A stretch of 64,000 nucleotides of DNA from Rotaria macrura (lineage: Eukaryota; Rotifera; Eurotatoria; Philodinida; Philodinidae), in contig OENT01000030.1 in NCBI GenBank assembly GCA_900239685.1, positions 62,806 to 126,805 on the forward strand. Reading direction: 5' to 3'. This document shows positions 14,401-26,679 of this stretch, one piece after another; the stretch's first letter is position 1, and every line of letters begins with the position of its first letter. The position numbers were made by a program, and so were the translations under genes. The notes under the pieces are model-generated. The model made no database searches. It was not told where the DNA came from and saw only the letters and a list, made by a program, of their open reading frames with translations.

Positions 14401-17400
14401 GTGATGTTTTCCTACAACATCGAAAAAGTTTCAACATTAATTTGAACGATTGTACTATGTTTCAAACAAATAAGTGTGAATTCTTTTTTTATTCTAGATT
14501 TCGATTCCCTTTTTTCTATTGAATAGAGGTAAGAAAGTTAGTTGTAAAAATATCACATTTCCTTTCTCAGTGTCGAAAGATGAATTCACTTTCTTAATCT
14601 ATCAAATAAACAATAAAATAAATACAATAAAATTTTCAATGCAAATCTTAATTTAGTCATAAATATCGATAAATTATCATCGTTTCTAACAAATAAATCA
14701 TAAATTTTCATTATGTAAAGGATACAACGGTAATCTTGGTCGATTTTCGACACCAAGATAAATCTGAAGCACTATCTGATAGAACAATTTATGATTCATA
14801 GATATTGAATGTGAGATGAACCTATGTTAACAACAATTAATCACCTGAATAATATTCGGAGTAAATAAGAAATCGTTTCACCTCGAAACATGATCTAGAA
14901 TGCGAGTGAAAGAACATTAAGAACGATATTTTATTTCTTCAATATTATTCGTTGACTATACATAGTTACTACTGAAATTACATAACCGTACGGTTCATTT
15001 AAATGAAAGATTTACATACTTTATGAATTTTGAAAATATTCAAATAATGAAATCATTAGAAACGTTTCTATTTCACAGTAACATACAAAATTAATGAATC
15101 TTATCGAATATTTCATCATGTTTATAGACATAACAAGGCTAAAAGATATAAATCAGTCAACTAGACTCATTTTCAGATTTTGCAAAAACAATATAATTTA
15201 TGAAAGCCGAACAAGATCAATTATTTTTCTCGGTATTATTCAGAGTTTTAAATAAAGTTTACAAAAATACAATTTTTTTGAAACTCATTTCCTTTCTATA
15301 TCAGTAATTAACATTTCGAATTTTTCTCATCGAACATTAAATGAAACTACAACATCAATCTATGTTATAACATTCGATATAACTATTTAAAAAATTTCAA
15401 GTTTACCGAAATTTTTACTACACGGCTTCTCATTACAGACGACCATGAGTCCTCACTCAGGCATTTTCGTGTAGTCGAAGATGTGAGATTCATACTCTAT
15501 TCTAAACGTTTCAAATTTGTCGAATTTGAATTCGAATACTTTCTTTTAAAATAAGTATCATACCTTGAGAAAAACTTTACTTCTACCAATTTGATAATCT
15601 TGATTGGCTAGAGCAGCTTTACAGATTTTTTCTGCTGCCGATCGACAATCTCCTTCACGATGCGATGGTCCGATGCCTGATGCCAATAATCGATATCGAT
15701 CAACGAAATCCCGAAATAAATGACGTATTGGATAACCCTTTCGCCGAATGCTGATTGTTTCCATCATACCCGAATAACGTAATTGTCTACATACTAATAC
15801 ACGATCGAAATTCTAGTAGAAAACACCAAAGAATAAGATACAGAATTATTTAAAAAAAAAAGGGATAAAATCTATTTACATCAGATGCTTTATACTCATT
15901 TGGTTTAATACAACGAATAAAAAATGGTTGGCATGCCGATAGTATGCTCATAAGTGAATCAAGTGATTTTTTAAATTGTGTACCAAGTGTTGGTGCACGT
16001 TTTCTTGTTTCAGTTCCAATTTGAAATTCATTGAGAAATAAATTTTTGAGAAATTTACTTTTTGTTTCTTGTAATAATTTCATCAGATCTTGACTAAATG
16101 TATCACGATTTTTTTCAAGAAAATCTAATAAATAATAATATTATGAATATAATTACACGTATAAAATTAAAACACTACATACTTTCACAATCATAATAAA
16201 CATGACCGGCAAAATGTCGAATACCAAAACGAATGATATTTTCATTTTTTCGTGGTATGAAATGTTCATTTCTTGAATGATTGGTATGAAGTTTATCGCA
16301 TAATGAACGATCTGTACCTTTCGGAAAACGACTTTCTTCATCGATTAATGCAATTATATTCATTGCTTTAATTGCTATCAAATCAAGTATAGATTGATTA
16401 TCTTCGAATGATATATGTTTCCAATTGATGTGTTCATTATCATATTCCTTTTGTTCAAGTTTAAATATGTGATGAACGAAAAATTGTTGTAAATTTTCAT
16501 TAGCATAATTAATACATAATTGTTCAAAACTATTTCGTTGAAAATTTTCAAAACCAAATATATCTAATATTCCAAGACTAGAAATAAGAAAAGAAAAGAA
16601 TTTACACTATGATTATTTTCATTGGATAGATTCAAAGGAATGTATTCGTTCGATCGTAATTATATACTTCATGTAATATTCTTTCCCTATTTAAACACAA
16701 CATGTGAGTAATAGTGAACTATTTCATTCTCCTATTGATATAATACGAATATAATTTGTTCAAGGCCAATGTTTAAACGATTCAAATTTCATATGTATTT
16801 CATTTTTTGTGGAAATCAAAATTAATATCTTTCTAGTTTTCAAACGAAGAAATATATTCTTCGGTAGATTCTGTTATTCACCATTGCATATGTTTTCGTT
16901 TCAATATATTCTATATTGTAAGGTTTAATCATATAAAGCAGTTTTCTAGAAGCCTTAAAAGTTTACTTTCTTTAGATGAAAAAATATATGATTGACATAG
17001 GCAAACATAGGTTTCCGATGATTATATGTTTGATTTTTTTTATTTCATAAGAGTCTTAGATGGACGATGGAGAAGGATGTGTATTCATACGGAAATTGAT
17101 TTTAATAAAAATAACCGACGTAGAATTTCAGATGAAAGCGTAAGAATATACGTAGAAACATCGACATTTTTAGCATAAAGTTTCAAGGAAACGAAGATTT
17201 TGAATACGATGAATTTTGTTATTCTTTTTTTTTTTTGACAGAAGGTCGATGAATCTAGACGTTTTTGTTCTTTTCGTAAAAGAAATAATTATTGTTATGA
17301 CGGTTTGCATGTTCAAACACTTGTATGTGTATACATATTTGTCGTTTGAAGTAAGAGAAGCCTCAGGTACTTCGAAGCAATACTTCCAATAGAAGTTGGA

Positions 17401-20181
17401 AAAATGTCTGGTATACTTTTTTGTATCTAGGTGAAAAACATCCATAGATTTTGACACCGTTCATTTTTTACAAATTACATGTGACTTCCTAAATATCTGT
17501 GAAGACAACAAGCCATGAATATTAGCTATCGATTGATGCAACTCACACGTATCTCTCTTGTTCTTATAAGAAAACATTGAAGTATCTTCGAATTTTATGC
17601 TGCACTTGTTGGCAGCTTTGGAGAAAATTCTATTAAACAACGGCAAAGACATGTTGTCGAAAATTGCTATAGCAGAATAAAAACAATATTGTTGTGATCA
17701 ATGCCATAATTATGCATACTAAAGTGATCTCATTTCTTTCATCTTAGTAATTTGAGTGATTGAAAATTTTCTCTATTAAATTTTTTAAACTAATCTATTT
17801 AGTCATAGTAAAATAGAGTAAAAATATTGTGAGACAAGTCAAATGTTTCGTCTAGTTACAACATTTATGCAATAGATATTGAGAGATTGAGTAAAATTTA
17901 ATCGTCTTCATTAATCTATTTATCTCTCCAGCAAGGTCAAATCATATATAAATTCTCTCCGTTTTTTTCTCTCTCTTAAATAAATATGCTTCGAAATCCA
18001 ATATTTGCCTGTTATAATTTGAAGGTATAAGAAAATATATCGTGAATACTCCGAATAAATTTATTGACAATTTCGCTTCCTTTTTATTCTTCTATTCTAT
18101 GCAAACTTTGGTTTTATTCTTCAAAAGAATACGAAGAAAAAAAAAGAAGAATCTTAAATGTTGAATCCATCGATTAACTAAATTGCTACTACTATGATTA
18201 ACATTCAAGTCAATATCCCTCTTTAGACTATGTTAAATAATTACCTTTTGCGATATGCTGTCGGTTCTTTCGTTTTATATATTGCTGAATTAATTTTGTC
18301 AACAATCCATACAAACATTTTACCATATATACCTTTAACAAATGCATCACTAAAATATTTCAAAAGAAAAAACAATGATGATCAACAACAAGAAAAAAAG
18401 TCAACTCATTAGTAAAACTGAAATTCATACCGAACATCGAATGCTTGTTCTTGACTAAGAGGAGTAACAACAGCTTCACCATGAGCAAGTATCGTACGTT
18501 TCGATAGGCCATCACTGAGACCATTGTCATCAAGCTAAAATAAAACAGAATAAACAATCTTTTGTTTTGAAGTATGAATTTCATTTCATTTTTACTTTGA
18601 GTAATTTTGAAACAGTTCGAAGTACATTTGTATTGGATACCACACATGTATCCATATTTTGAGTTGTTGTTGCTAAATGTGAAATAAATTTCATTTCGTG
18701 AAATTTAGCAAGCAAATTTACCTTCAAATTTTAAATTTCCTAAATGTAAAATAGCTGCTAATAATCTAAGTATATCATTTAATTCTTCATCACTGAACAT
18801 TAAGACTTTGCAAGCACTTTTAATAGTTGACCATTCTTTTGCATCGTCTCTACTATCACAATAAATTGTTCCATCCAGCTTTAAATGAACAACAAAATAT
18901 CAATATCAATTATATTGATGTTCCAATTTTAAAAATACCTGATTTAGATAGACATAATCACTAGCTAGAGTCAATTCGAACATCTGCTTTTCTTCTTTTG
19001 ACATTCCAGATAACATGCAATAAAAAACATGATAATTTCTTTCATCTCGAGCCTAAATAAATCAACATTGTTTCATTGTTAGTTTAATCTTATTCAACAA
19101 ATGCAATAATTAGTTGAACTAACTTGAGATACGATACGAGATTTCTCTAATAGATATTGTTCGATCTTTGCACCTTCGATGGCACCTCGTTTATCGAAAT
19201 GTATATCAATATATTTTCCAAAACGAGATGAATTATCATTTCGTACTGTTTTTGCATTACCAAAAGCTGCAATGAAGAGAAGACATCATAACGGATATTT
19301 CATCTCAGATGCAACTCTTATGCGTGTATTTAACCTTCAAGTATTGGATTAGCGTCAAGTATTTGTTGTTCAATCCATGAGTGTTGTCCACTCGTCGCAG
19401 CTAAAAACTGTAATATTAATTTTGTTGATTCAGTTTTTCCGCTGCCACTTTCACCACTTATAATAATACATTGATCATGTTGATATCGTTGCATACTCCA
19501 ATATGCATTATCACCGATAGCAAATATGTGCGGTGATAATTCACCAATTTTTTTATTTGAATATTGACGAATATAATCAATACTATATATATTTAATAGT
19601 TTATATGGATTAACAGCGACTAAAATTGATCCCGTAAATGTCTAAAATAGATAATTTAGTGATTGATAAAGAAAATCAAAAACAGATAAGTTTTGTTTTT
19701 TCGAGTGTTTTGTTTACATAGATATTATTTTGTTTATATCGCATATGAAGATTATGAAGTATAGCAGATTCTTTGAGGTCACCTAATAAAATCATGTCAT
19801 CGACGCCTTCAATTGAAGTGACATGCATTAGACGAAATTTTGTTTGTATGGGAAATTTTAATTCCTAAATGAATCATAATATTAGACGATGCTGTGAAAG
19901 GCCCCATTCATGAAGACATGATTTTACTTGATCATTATCATCGATTAGAATAATTTGTCCGGTTTGCGCAGCAACCACGCGAGCACCAATTTCAACATTG
20001 AACTCACTGCCGGTATTCGGATCAACCCAAACATGATCACCCTAGTGATATAAAAACCATAATTCGTTTTTCTTTTATTGAATAAAAATTTCAAAAAAAA
20101 AACTAAATCATTGAATCTAATTTCTTTTTCTTTAGTAAACGCAACCTGTTTGATATAATTGTTAGCTGGTATCGATGGCAT
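4519..20181 (-). CDS. Unconventional myosin VIIa, complete, 27 exons
   Basis: Actin-based motor of class VII, used in animals for stereocilia, phagocytosis and cargo tethering. The spliced product is 2212 residues (human MYO7A is about 2215). Order: motor (about 50-730), IQ motifs (about 740-860), charged helix, MyTH4-FERM (about 990-1570), SH3 (about 1600-1660), MyTH4-FERM (about 1720-2212). The exon lengths sum to 6639 nt, and all 26 GT-AG junctions keep frame. The start is [12 protein letters not shown] (exon 20146-20181), joined in phase 0 to [11 protein letters not shown], which aligns with the family N-terminus. The stop TAA is at 4519-4521. Sub-parts with exon coordinates are listed separately. 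Most introns are short, but four exceed 600 nt. No frameshift or internal stop is seen, so the gene looks intact. Confidence 0.95.
6569..8037 (-). other. Myosin intron 18 (1.5 kb)
   Basis: It splits the second MyTH4 domain between FDPALKH and EILKDEIF. No repeat or gene was recognised inside. Confidence 0.7.
8470..8660 (-). other. SH3 domain of myosin VII tail (in exon 18)
   Basis: The segment starts [15 protein letters not shown], continues with [11 protein letters not shown] and [21 protein letters not shown]. This is the ALYDY-like to GxFPxxYV course of an SH3 fold, at about residues 1599-1660. Its position between the two MyTH4-FERM units is diagnostic for class VII rather than class X or XV myosins. 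Confidence 0.9.
8661..11990 (-). other. First MyTH4-FERM of myosin VII (exons 15-18)
   Basis: Exons 10596-11324, 9587-9989 and the 5' part of 8038-9215, plus the end of exon 15. MyTH4 signatures include [30 protein letters not shown] and [15 protein letters not shown]. The FERM part contains [19 protein letters not shown] and [14 protein letters not shown], and the F3 lobe includes [18 protein letters not shown]. These tail modules bind cargo adaptors and mediate autoinhibition in the family. Confidence 0.92.
11853..12838 (-). other. Myosin VII neck: IQ motifs and charged helix (exons 14-15)
   Basis: Exons 12541-12838 and 11853-12469. Repeated LQ/IQ...RG/R patterns (for example [47 protein letters not shown]) mark about five light-chain binding sites. 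A Glu/Lys/Arg-rich segment of about 70 residues follows (from [18 protein letters not shown] on). It resembles the single alpha helix of myosin VII, which lengthens the lever arm. Exon 15 also carries the start of the first MyTH4 domain ([13 protein letters not shown]). Confidence 0.9.
12839..15563 (-). other. Myosin intron 13 (2.7 kb)
   Basis: This is the largest intron, separating the motor from the neck. It is AT-rich. It contains a short (TTG)n run near 14222 and no open frame with domain similarity on either strand. I see no nested gene. Confidence 0.7.
15564..20181 (-). other. Myosin VII motor-domain exons 1-13
   Basis: Exons (high to low): 20146-20181, 19928-20041, 19718-19864, 19335-19641, 19124-19266, 18939-19052, 18722-18878, 18596-18672, 18431-18534, 18245-18349, 16183-16577, 15880-16124, 15564-15812. 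Visible ATPase elements are the P-loop GESGSGKT (residues 162-169), switch [11 protein letters not shown], and switch II LDIFGFE at the start of exon 11. The actin-binding and SH-helix region includes [13 protein letters not shown] and [12 protein letters not shown]. All catalytic motifs are intact, so motor activity is expected. Confidence 0.93.
16578..18244 (-). other. Myosin intron 10 (1.7 kb)
   Basis: It lies between the exon ending YRKR and the exon starting with the switch II motif [10 protein letters not shown]. Open frames at 17170-17652 on the same strand have no recognisable content and are treated as chance. Confidence 0.7.
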
Positions 20182-22769
20182 TGTATTTCTTTTTATTTGA
20201 ATTTCATCTATACATGAGCATCTTCATATTCTAATTTATTTACTAAGAGTAAGCAAGCGTGTGCTTATGTGCTGATTGAAATTACGAGTCTTGCCCTCTG
20301 TGTATACATTCAGTGAACATCATTCAAGTACAATTACGCTATACGTGTGGTCATATATTGACATACTCCTTCTCTTTTTTTACTCGGATTTTTTTCTTCT
20401 CTGTCCTTTACGTATTCTCATGTCGATGCATAGTACAACAATAGTTTACCATTATTAAAATGATATAAAGACTTTTTATCACATACTCGCATTAACTAAG
20501 TGAAACTCAACATTTATCGATAACACAAGATGATTTTACTTTCTCCTTAACTAATCATGGTCAATCAAATATATTTATTAATAAACATATTGAGTAAAAG
20601 CGAAAAGAAACGAAATTTTCTTTTTTCTTTCTTTTTCTTCATCTATACATATACATGTACACACTACTGTGATCGTTGAGTGTACATGAATGTGTGTGTG
20701 TGTGTGTGAATAAAGCTAGATCAACATTGAATATCAACAGACATCGAATAACGATAAGAAAATTTAGAAAATGAGCACACGTCAAAATGAGCGAACATTG
20801 CCGTCGACAACAATGCATAGTTTACTAAGAGATCACTCTCTGATGTCGACAATTAAATACATGATGTAATAGAGAGAAAGACAATCAATTGTAAATCAAG
20901 GTGGAAAATATACGAAGCAAAATTTTCGAAAAGAAATTTATCGTAGCAAAAGATACGATAACGATATATGAACAGCAGTTATTATTAATATTCAAATACC
21001 CGAGAACGATTCATTATTTATCTTAAGTAGGAATTACTACGATGCGCAGAAAATAAAAATTATTGGAGAAGAAAAAAACGTAACAAAACGTATGATTAAC
21101 TTACTTTTGATACGCTCACCATTCAGTATAAACCTGAAAGGAGACGTAAACCAATATATAACAAATTGAACTTATGAAAAAACAAACTTTTATAAAAACA
21201 TATGAAAGACAGAGAAGACAAATTCGTTAAAAATAGTAGTGGCACAAACATACACACTTAGAGATTATGCATCACATTTTCTTCGTCTTTCTTTCTTTCT
21301 TTCAGGTGAGTATATGCTTGCATGCCCGCCCCGTTAAAGGTAGTCGGCTGCAAAGAATGGTTCTTCTCTTCTTCGTCTTCTTTTCTTCTCGCTTTTGCTC
21401 TCTAACGTTTTTTTATATTTGAACAAAATATTCTTTTTTCTCATACACGCTTATGTGTTAGTTCGTTTTGCGTTCTCTATCTTTCAGTTACAATGACTGA
21501 CCAAATGTAATCGATGTATGAGTCGCCATCCTGCTGTCTCCTTTACGTTTTTTTTCTCTTTATTATTATTCTTATACCGAGCTCAAATAAACGAAAGAAG
21601 AAGAACGAATGGCTCCTTCTCGTTCTTTCTACTCAGACAAATAGTGTCGGCAGTTTCATGATCACGAAAATAGTCAGCCATCTGATCTGTCAACTACTGT
21701 TCCATACAATTTTCTTGTTACTCCAATTTGTCCTAATGTCTATAAAGAAATGTTTACTACCGTGTACAAACCAAGAAACACTAATACGTAGAAGAGACGA
21801 AAATTAGTTTAGCGTTTAGATTTACACATCAAAACCAGATCAATCGTCTATATCGAATCTTTTTCTTTTTTCTTCAGCTAATGATATACTTCGCTTTTTT
21901 TTACTATGACGAAAAAAGAAATAATTGAAGTGTACTATTCGTAAAAAGTAAAAAACGACCCGAGTACGTTTTATTCAACGATATCTACCTTCTTATGTTG
22001 ACATTTAACATTCTATTTCGAATATAACGGACCGTAAGAAAAGAAAGAAAAATTTTTCATCAATAAAAAGTCTGGTTTAAAAGTAAATATTTTTCTTTGA
22101 AGACTTCGATGACAAATGGAATGATTCATATATGAAAGTAATAAGCTACAGATCAAACATGCTCTTTGATTGAATTGTTTCGAAGAAACATTATTACTTA
22201 TATATATATGTACCCATGCATATATATGAACTGAGGGAAATTCTGAAAGCAGATGTCGTTAAGTATGTATATTTGATTGGCTTATGAATGTATTGATAGA
22301 AAAAAAGCTAATAATACGTACAAAGAATTTTTTTCGCGTCAGTTGCTTCTGTAAAATAAAAAGTCTACTAGTCGATACACACGTGTTTAATCGGATTTAT
22401 TAAGTTTATACTGTTAATCGTATACTGTAAACATGATTCAAATTCATGTCGATCTTCTTCAAAATCTTCAACAAGCAATATTCGTCATTAATATTCCACG
22501 TTCAGCGTAAGTGGAATTTTTATAGAAAGTAATTTTATATACAATTATTTATAACGAGAATTTCCTGTCCAAGTGCTAAGTATTTAGTGTAAACAAGGTT
22601 CAATTTTTTTTTCTACATCGTAATGAACTTTTTGTTCTTTTTTGTACAATATCTATGGCGCAGATAGATGATAAGGTTACACCCTCGAAATAAAAATTAC
22701 AGTCTTGATGTTATCTGTAAGGATTATGCATTATAATTGATATTGATAAGAACTATTTTCGGTATCTGT
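20182..22769. other. Intergenic region upstream of myosin VII; 5' UTR/promoter expected
   Basis: No coding exon was recognised. A (TG)n microsatellite sits at about 20692-20708. A possible minus-strand non-coding 5' exon lies around 21095-21138: TCTCCTTTCAG acceptor-like on its upstream side and GTAAGTTAATC donor-like on its downstream side. This is only suggestive. The rest is AT-rich with CT-rich stretches near 21280-21480. Confidence 0.4.
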
Positions 22770-23137
22770 CCAGTGAAAAATTTTCGCTGATTTTAATCGA
22801 ATTATTCTGCAACAAAATGAAAATTGAAATCAATTGATAATTTTGATTATCGTTGATCATAGCGCGTAATCATTATTGGATACTGTTACTTATTCCATGT
22901 GAAATTTATAGATTACAATTGATTATTTTGCAGAAAAATCATGATTTTAAATCGCTTGATAATTTCGATTTTGTTGCAAAATAATCAATTTTAATCAGAA
23001 AATTTCACACTAAATAAGTAACAATATCAAATAATGGTTACGCCAAGATCAACGATAATCAGAATTATCAATTGATTTCAATTTTCATTTTGTTGCAGAA
23101 TAATTCGATTAAAATCAGCGAAAATTTTTCACTGAGT
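22770..23137. repeat. Long foldback palindrome (MITE-like)
   Basis: Two arms of roughly 175-185 bp are inverted copies of each other, around a loop near 22954-22964. The outer ends read CAGTGAAAAATTTTCGCTGA (left) and the same sequence inverted near 23117-23136. The arms differ at a modest number of positions (for example GTTGATCATAGCGCG against GTTGATCTTGGCG). No open frame of any size is inside. The structure fits a non-autonomous foldback element; no target-site duplication was established. Confidence 0.75.
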
Positions 23138-25174
23138 GAAGACTAGTGCGTAGTTATTCTTCTGAAAAGTTCTTGAGAAACTTATAAAAATGTTACTAAG
23201 AAGAGAGCAAATGTGCTAGAGAAAAAAACCATGTGAATTGTGTCGATACTTACATAATAACAAGATTACATAGGTAATCAATTTTCTTCTGAAAGGGTGA
23301 GTAAAAAATGAAGTGATTTTCTGTATTTATCATCGTCATAACAATATTGCTTGATTTCATAAGTAATCTAAATGAACTCATCAGAGTGTGAATAAATGAA
23401 TTTTTAATGGGATGGAAATCAATCTAGAGTTATTGAATGATTTATCTGACTTAACTTGATTATATGATTCGGCCAATTGACTTTGAAGACTTTCTAGATT
23501 AGATCGATCGAGTTCATTTATAAGAAATGAATGAAGTAAGTTCAAAAGCAAGAAATCGACGTAGGATGTTGATGACAACCGATTTTCAATCTTTTCATCT
23601 TTTTACTTTGTTTTTTCCGATCATAGTATACATATTTGATTGGTTTAAACCAACTCAACTATTATCTCAAAACATAGAAAAACATAGTAAATTAGATATT
23701 GATATAACTACGGAGATTACAGATACCATCCTAATGTCAGAAATAAAATCAATTCATGACTATTGATGGCATGCTTTTGACTCCTTCACTGAGAATTGTT
23801 TTCTTTATGCAAACCTTTTATCGAAACGATGCGTCAAACTATAAGAAACCATATCTACTACTGATTCTATTTTGAAGAATTCAATGAACAGTCGAATGTC
23901 ATGCTTGACTCACCTGCTCACCGTCGTCTTTAAACCATCGATCTTTCTTTCTAACTTAATCATAACAAAACTGAATAGTATTTTTTTTTGCAGAGCAATC
24001 CTCTCGAACTATATATTTAAACATTGGAAAACCATTAATTCAATTAATGAAATCTTGTGTCTATAGTTGATCTCACCAATAGGAAAATCATTTTGCTGTA
24101 TTCACAAAGAGATCTTAACAAGGTGATGAGTGTATAGACGTTGAATCATATCTGATTTTCTGTCAAACTAATGTTCTATGAAATGTCAATTCTTATGTAC
24201 GTATTATAATGAGTTTAAATCAAGATAATATTATTTGACACGCCTTTTCATCGGACAATTAATAAATTAGTCCCACTTTCCTACGTTTAATAAAGACCCA
24301 ATGATGCATTCAAACGTGTCTGCTCTGTTATCAGCTGGCTATCGTCTATATTTATTTGAGCGTGGTAATTAGAACGAACCATGCATGATACTATTTGTCG
24401 TTAGCGCTTTGATCAATTAAGAGCATGGTGAATGAATTAATAGTTTGGAACTATCCTATTTTGCTATTCTATATTTTAATGCTTAGTGAATTTGACAGTT
24501 TTTTAAATATTCAATCGTCCTCAATTTAATTGAATTGATTTTTATTTTCGCAGTAGATTTAGTTTCACAATAATTTGTTCATACGAAATAAAATGAGAGC
24601 AAAAGTTTGTCATATTCATTTATACGTGTATAGCTACAGTCTGTGCTGCTCGTCTTCAATAATCACTGAATATTTTTGCAACAGCTAATTACACTTTCTT
24701 CTAGAATATCTTATAAAACTATCGAACAAAAGTCATCTTGTTTTATTCCTGTATCAGAAAATAACCAGAATAATTTCACAATATTTGCAATTCATTTTAT
24801 TCTATTACATACTGATAAGTCGAAAATAGATACAAATACTTAATTTAATGAAAATCAATTTCTTATTTCATACACTGAAAGATATCAGTCAATCCATTGT
24901 GCAGACTTTGATAGAATGGATGGAAAAAGACAAAGGAAAAATGTCGAAACCAAGAATATGAGATGAAAATGAACGTTTAAGATTGATTGAGGGTGAAGGA
25001 GACTTGCACTTCAATATACTCTCGTTTTCGACGTTTCTATTCATCTGCATGATTATTATTTTTGTTTTCGATATTTTTCCTTTCTTCCTTTTCCCATCAT
25101 ACCCTTTGAAAGAGAAGCATAATTCTTTATCAGTAGATTTCTTCATTAAAAGTTTTGTTTCCTTTTCTATATAG
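23138..25174. other. Intergenic region; may hold 5' exons of the UBE3D-like gene
   Basis: A coding-looking plus-strand stretch starts after the acceptor-like CTTTCTTCTAG near 24704 and runs to about 24840 (it contains SSCFIPVSENN and FTIFAIHFILLHTD). It could be an upstream exon of the UBE3D-like gene: a GT after ACTGATAA would give matching phase, but that donor is weak. Other open frames at 23381-24066 have no recognisable content. Confidence 0.35.
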
Positions 25175-26356
25175 TGATTGTAGTCTTCAAGCTGATCAAT
25201 TTATTATCGAAGATGAGGAAAATCACTGTCAGACTAAAATTAACTTTAGTGATCTAATAATAGATGTAAACAAAGGTACTGAAGTTGAATCATCGAAGAC
25301 GAATAACACTGCAAGCAACGACGGACAAATTCATCGAACATTCAAGTAAATCGCATTGATGAAATATTTTGTGTATTAGTTCTTCTCAATTTAGATTTCC
25401 ATTTCTTCGACTACCAACCATAAATGATAATATACAGCATGATTTAAAGAAAGTCACATGTGTCAAATGTCAATCACCGCTGAAGATTATTAATGAGAAG
25501 TATAGCCTACTAGATTTCGGAACAAGATTGTTCATCATTTAAAATAAACAATGTTTCGTTACACCTATCATCATAGTCAAACTGTAAAAATTGTTCAACA
25601 ACAAAGTACTAATGCTGATGATATAAATGAGGTCATCTATTGTCATCGGTTTTGTGAAGCTCATCAACATACAAATGACAATCATGATCATCAACAACAG
25701 TTGCATGTTCCTCTTGATCTTCATTCAGAATGCATAGTACTTGAAACTATCGAATGTTTTACTATTGCAAAAGAATATGCATCATCAGATTTTATTCAAA
25801 GTGATATTCTACAATGCAATCATTGTTCTACACGTCTTGGTGAATTCAGTAAGTTAAACTCGGTTGTGGTTGGGATAAGAAAATATTGTTTGAATTTTGG
25901 AGTCGCCTTATTCATTCCTTTGATTTAGATTGTCAGAATAATCTTCTTTCATTCAATAAATGTTCACTTTTACCTTATGCGAACGACTATCTATCCACAT
26001 GTTTTCATCATTGTGAACCAGGTCGATATATAATCAAAGTACCGAAATCAAGCGATTCGATATTTCTTGTTTGGATCTTACCTAATCAAATTCTTTCTGC
26101 TGATTCACTCATCGATACGACGAGCAATGGTACTAAACTTAACTTTTATCGGATGCGTAAAATTCTTTTCGCACATACGAATGCATCGGACGATAAAATA
26201 TTCAATGAATGGAAACGTGACTTTTCTGTAACAACACTTCTTGTCAATCAATTTTCTCTTGATCACTTATCACTAGCATTTAATCATGCATTAGAAAAAT
26301 TTCCTAACACTTTCAATAGTAAGGAACAATTTCAATCTGTAACTATTTTTTGTTAA
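25175..26356 (+). CDS. UBE3D: UBE3D-like (HECT_2 family) E3 ligase, C-terminal part
   Basis: The family binds E2 enzymes such as UBE2C and has atypical HECT-like ubiquitin-ligase activity. Four exons were resolved: 25175-25345, 25395-25499, 25577-25848, 25929-26356, with introns of 49-80 nt and matching phases (2, 2, 1). They encode about 324 residues (human UBE3D is about 389), so roughly 65 N-terminal residues lie in unresolved upstream exons. Visible features are TCVKC and LQCNHCSTRLGEF Cys pairs in the middle, the ECFTIA strand, SIFLVWILPN, and a C-terminal WKRDFSVTTLLVNQFSLDHL region like the family's conserved W-x-S/D-x-x-V-x-x-L helix. The third intron's acceptor is the TTTGATTTAG before 25929; an upstream AG gives the wrong phase. 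AATAAA follows the stop. Family assignment is by pattern, so it is moderate. Confidence 0.6.
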
Positions 26357-26679
26357 AAATTCTCATCATCGACTAGAAATAAAAATATAAATAAAGGAGA
26401 CCAAAAACACAACAAGAATTAATAATCATTTTGTAGGTCTTCTATGTGTATATGTATCAAACGAAAAAGTCAGACAGTATGTAGTCTTCAACGATTAATC
26501 CTTTGTTTGTATCAAGCAGTATAAGTAGTAACATAAGCAAAATGTTAATAAGACCAAATAGCAATTAGTCGACGATCGAATGAACGAACAAAAGAAAAGA
26601 AATAATGATATCTGTCTAGTAGTTCACTCGTCAACATACATAAACATATATACGTACAAGAGTGGATGATTTGACATAT
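26357..26679 (+). other. Short intergenic spacer between two plus-strand genes
   Basis: It contains polyadenylation-like AATAAA motifs just after the upstream stop (about 26375-26395), and then the 5' flank of the transporter gene. No coding sequence was seen. Frame is open from a GTG at 26662, but the first in-frame ATG is at 26680. Confidence 0.5.

Noticed and set aside
17170-17652. Open frames inside myosin intron 10
   Set aside because: Same strand as the gene, but they would break the conserved motor sequence and have no similarity to myosin or anything else recognised.
23381-23766. Overlapping frames on both strands (65 and 79 codons)
   Set aside because: They are mutual shadows in part; no splice sites in phase with the UBE3D-like gene and no recognisable domain.
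25886-25928. Upstream extension of the last UBE3D-like exon in the open frame (FEFWSRLIHSF)
   Set aside because: Only the TTTGATTTAG acceptor before 25929 has the phase needed to join the preceding exon, so this part is read as intron.
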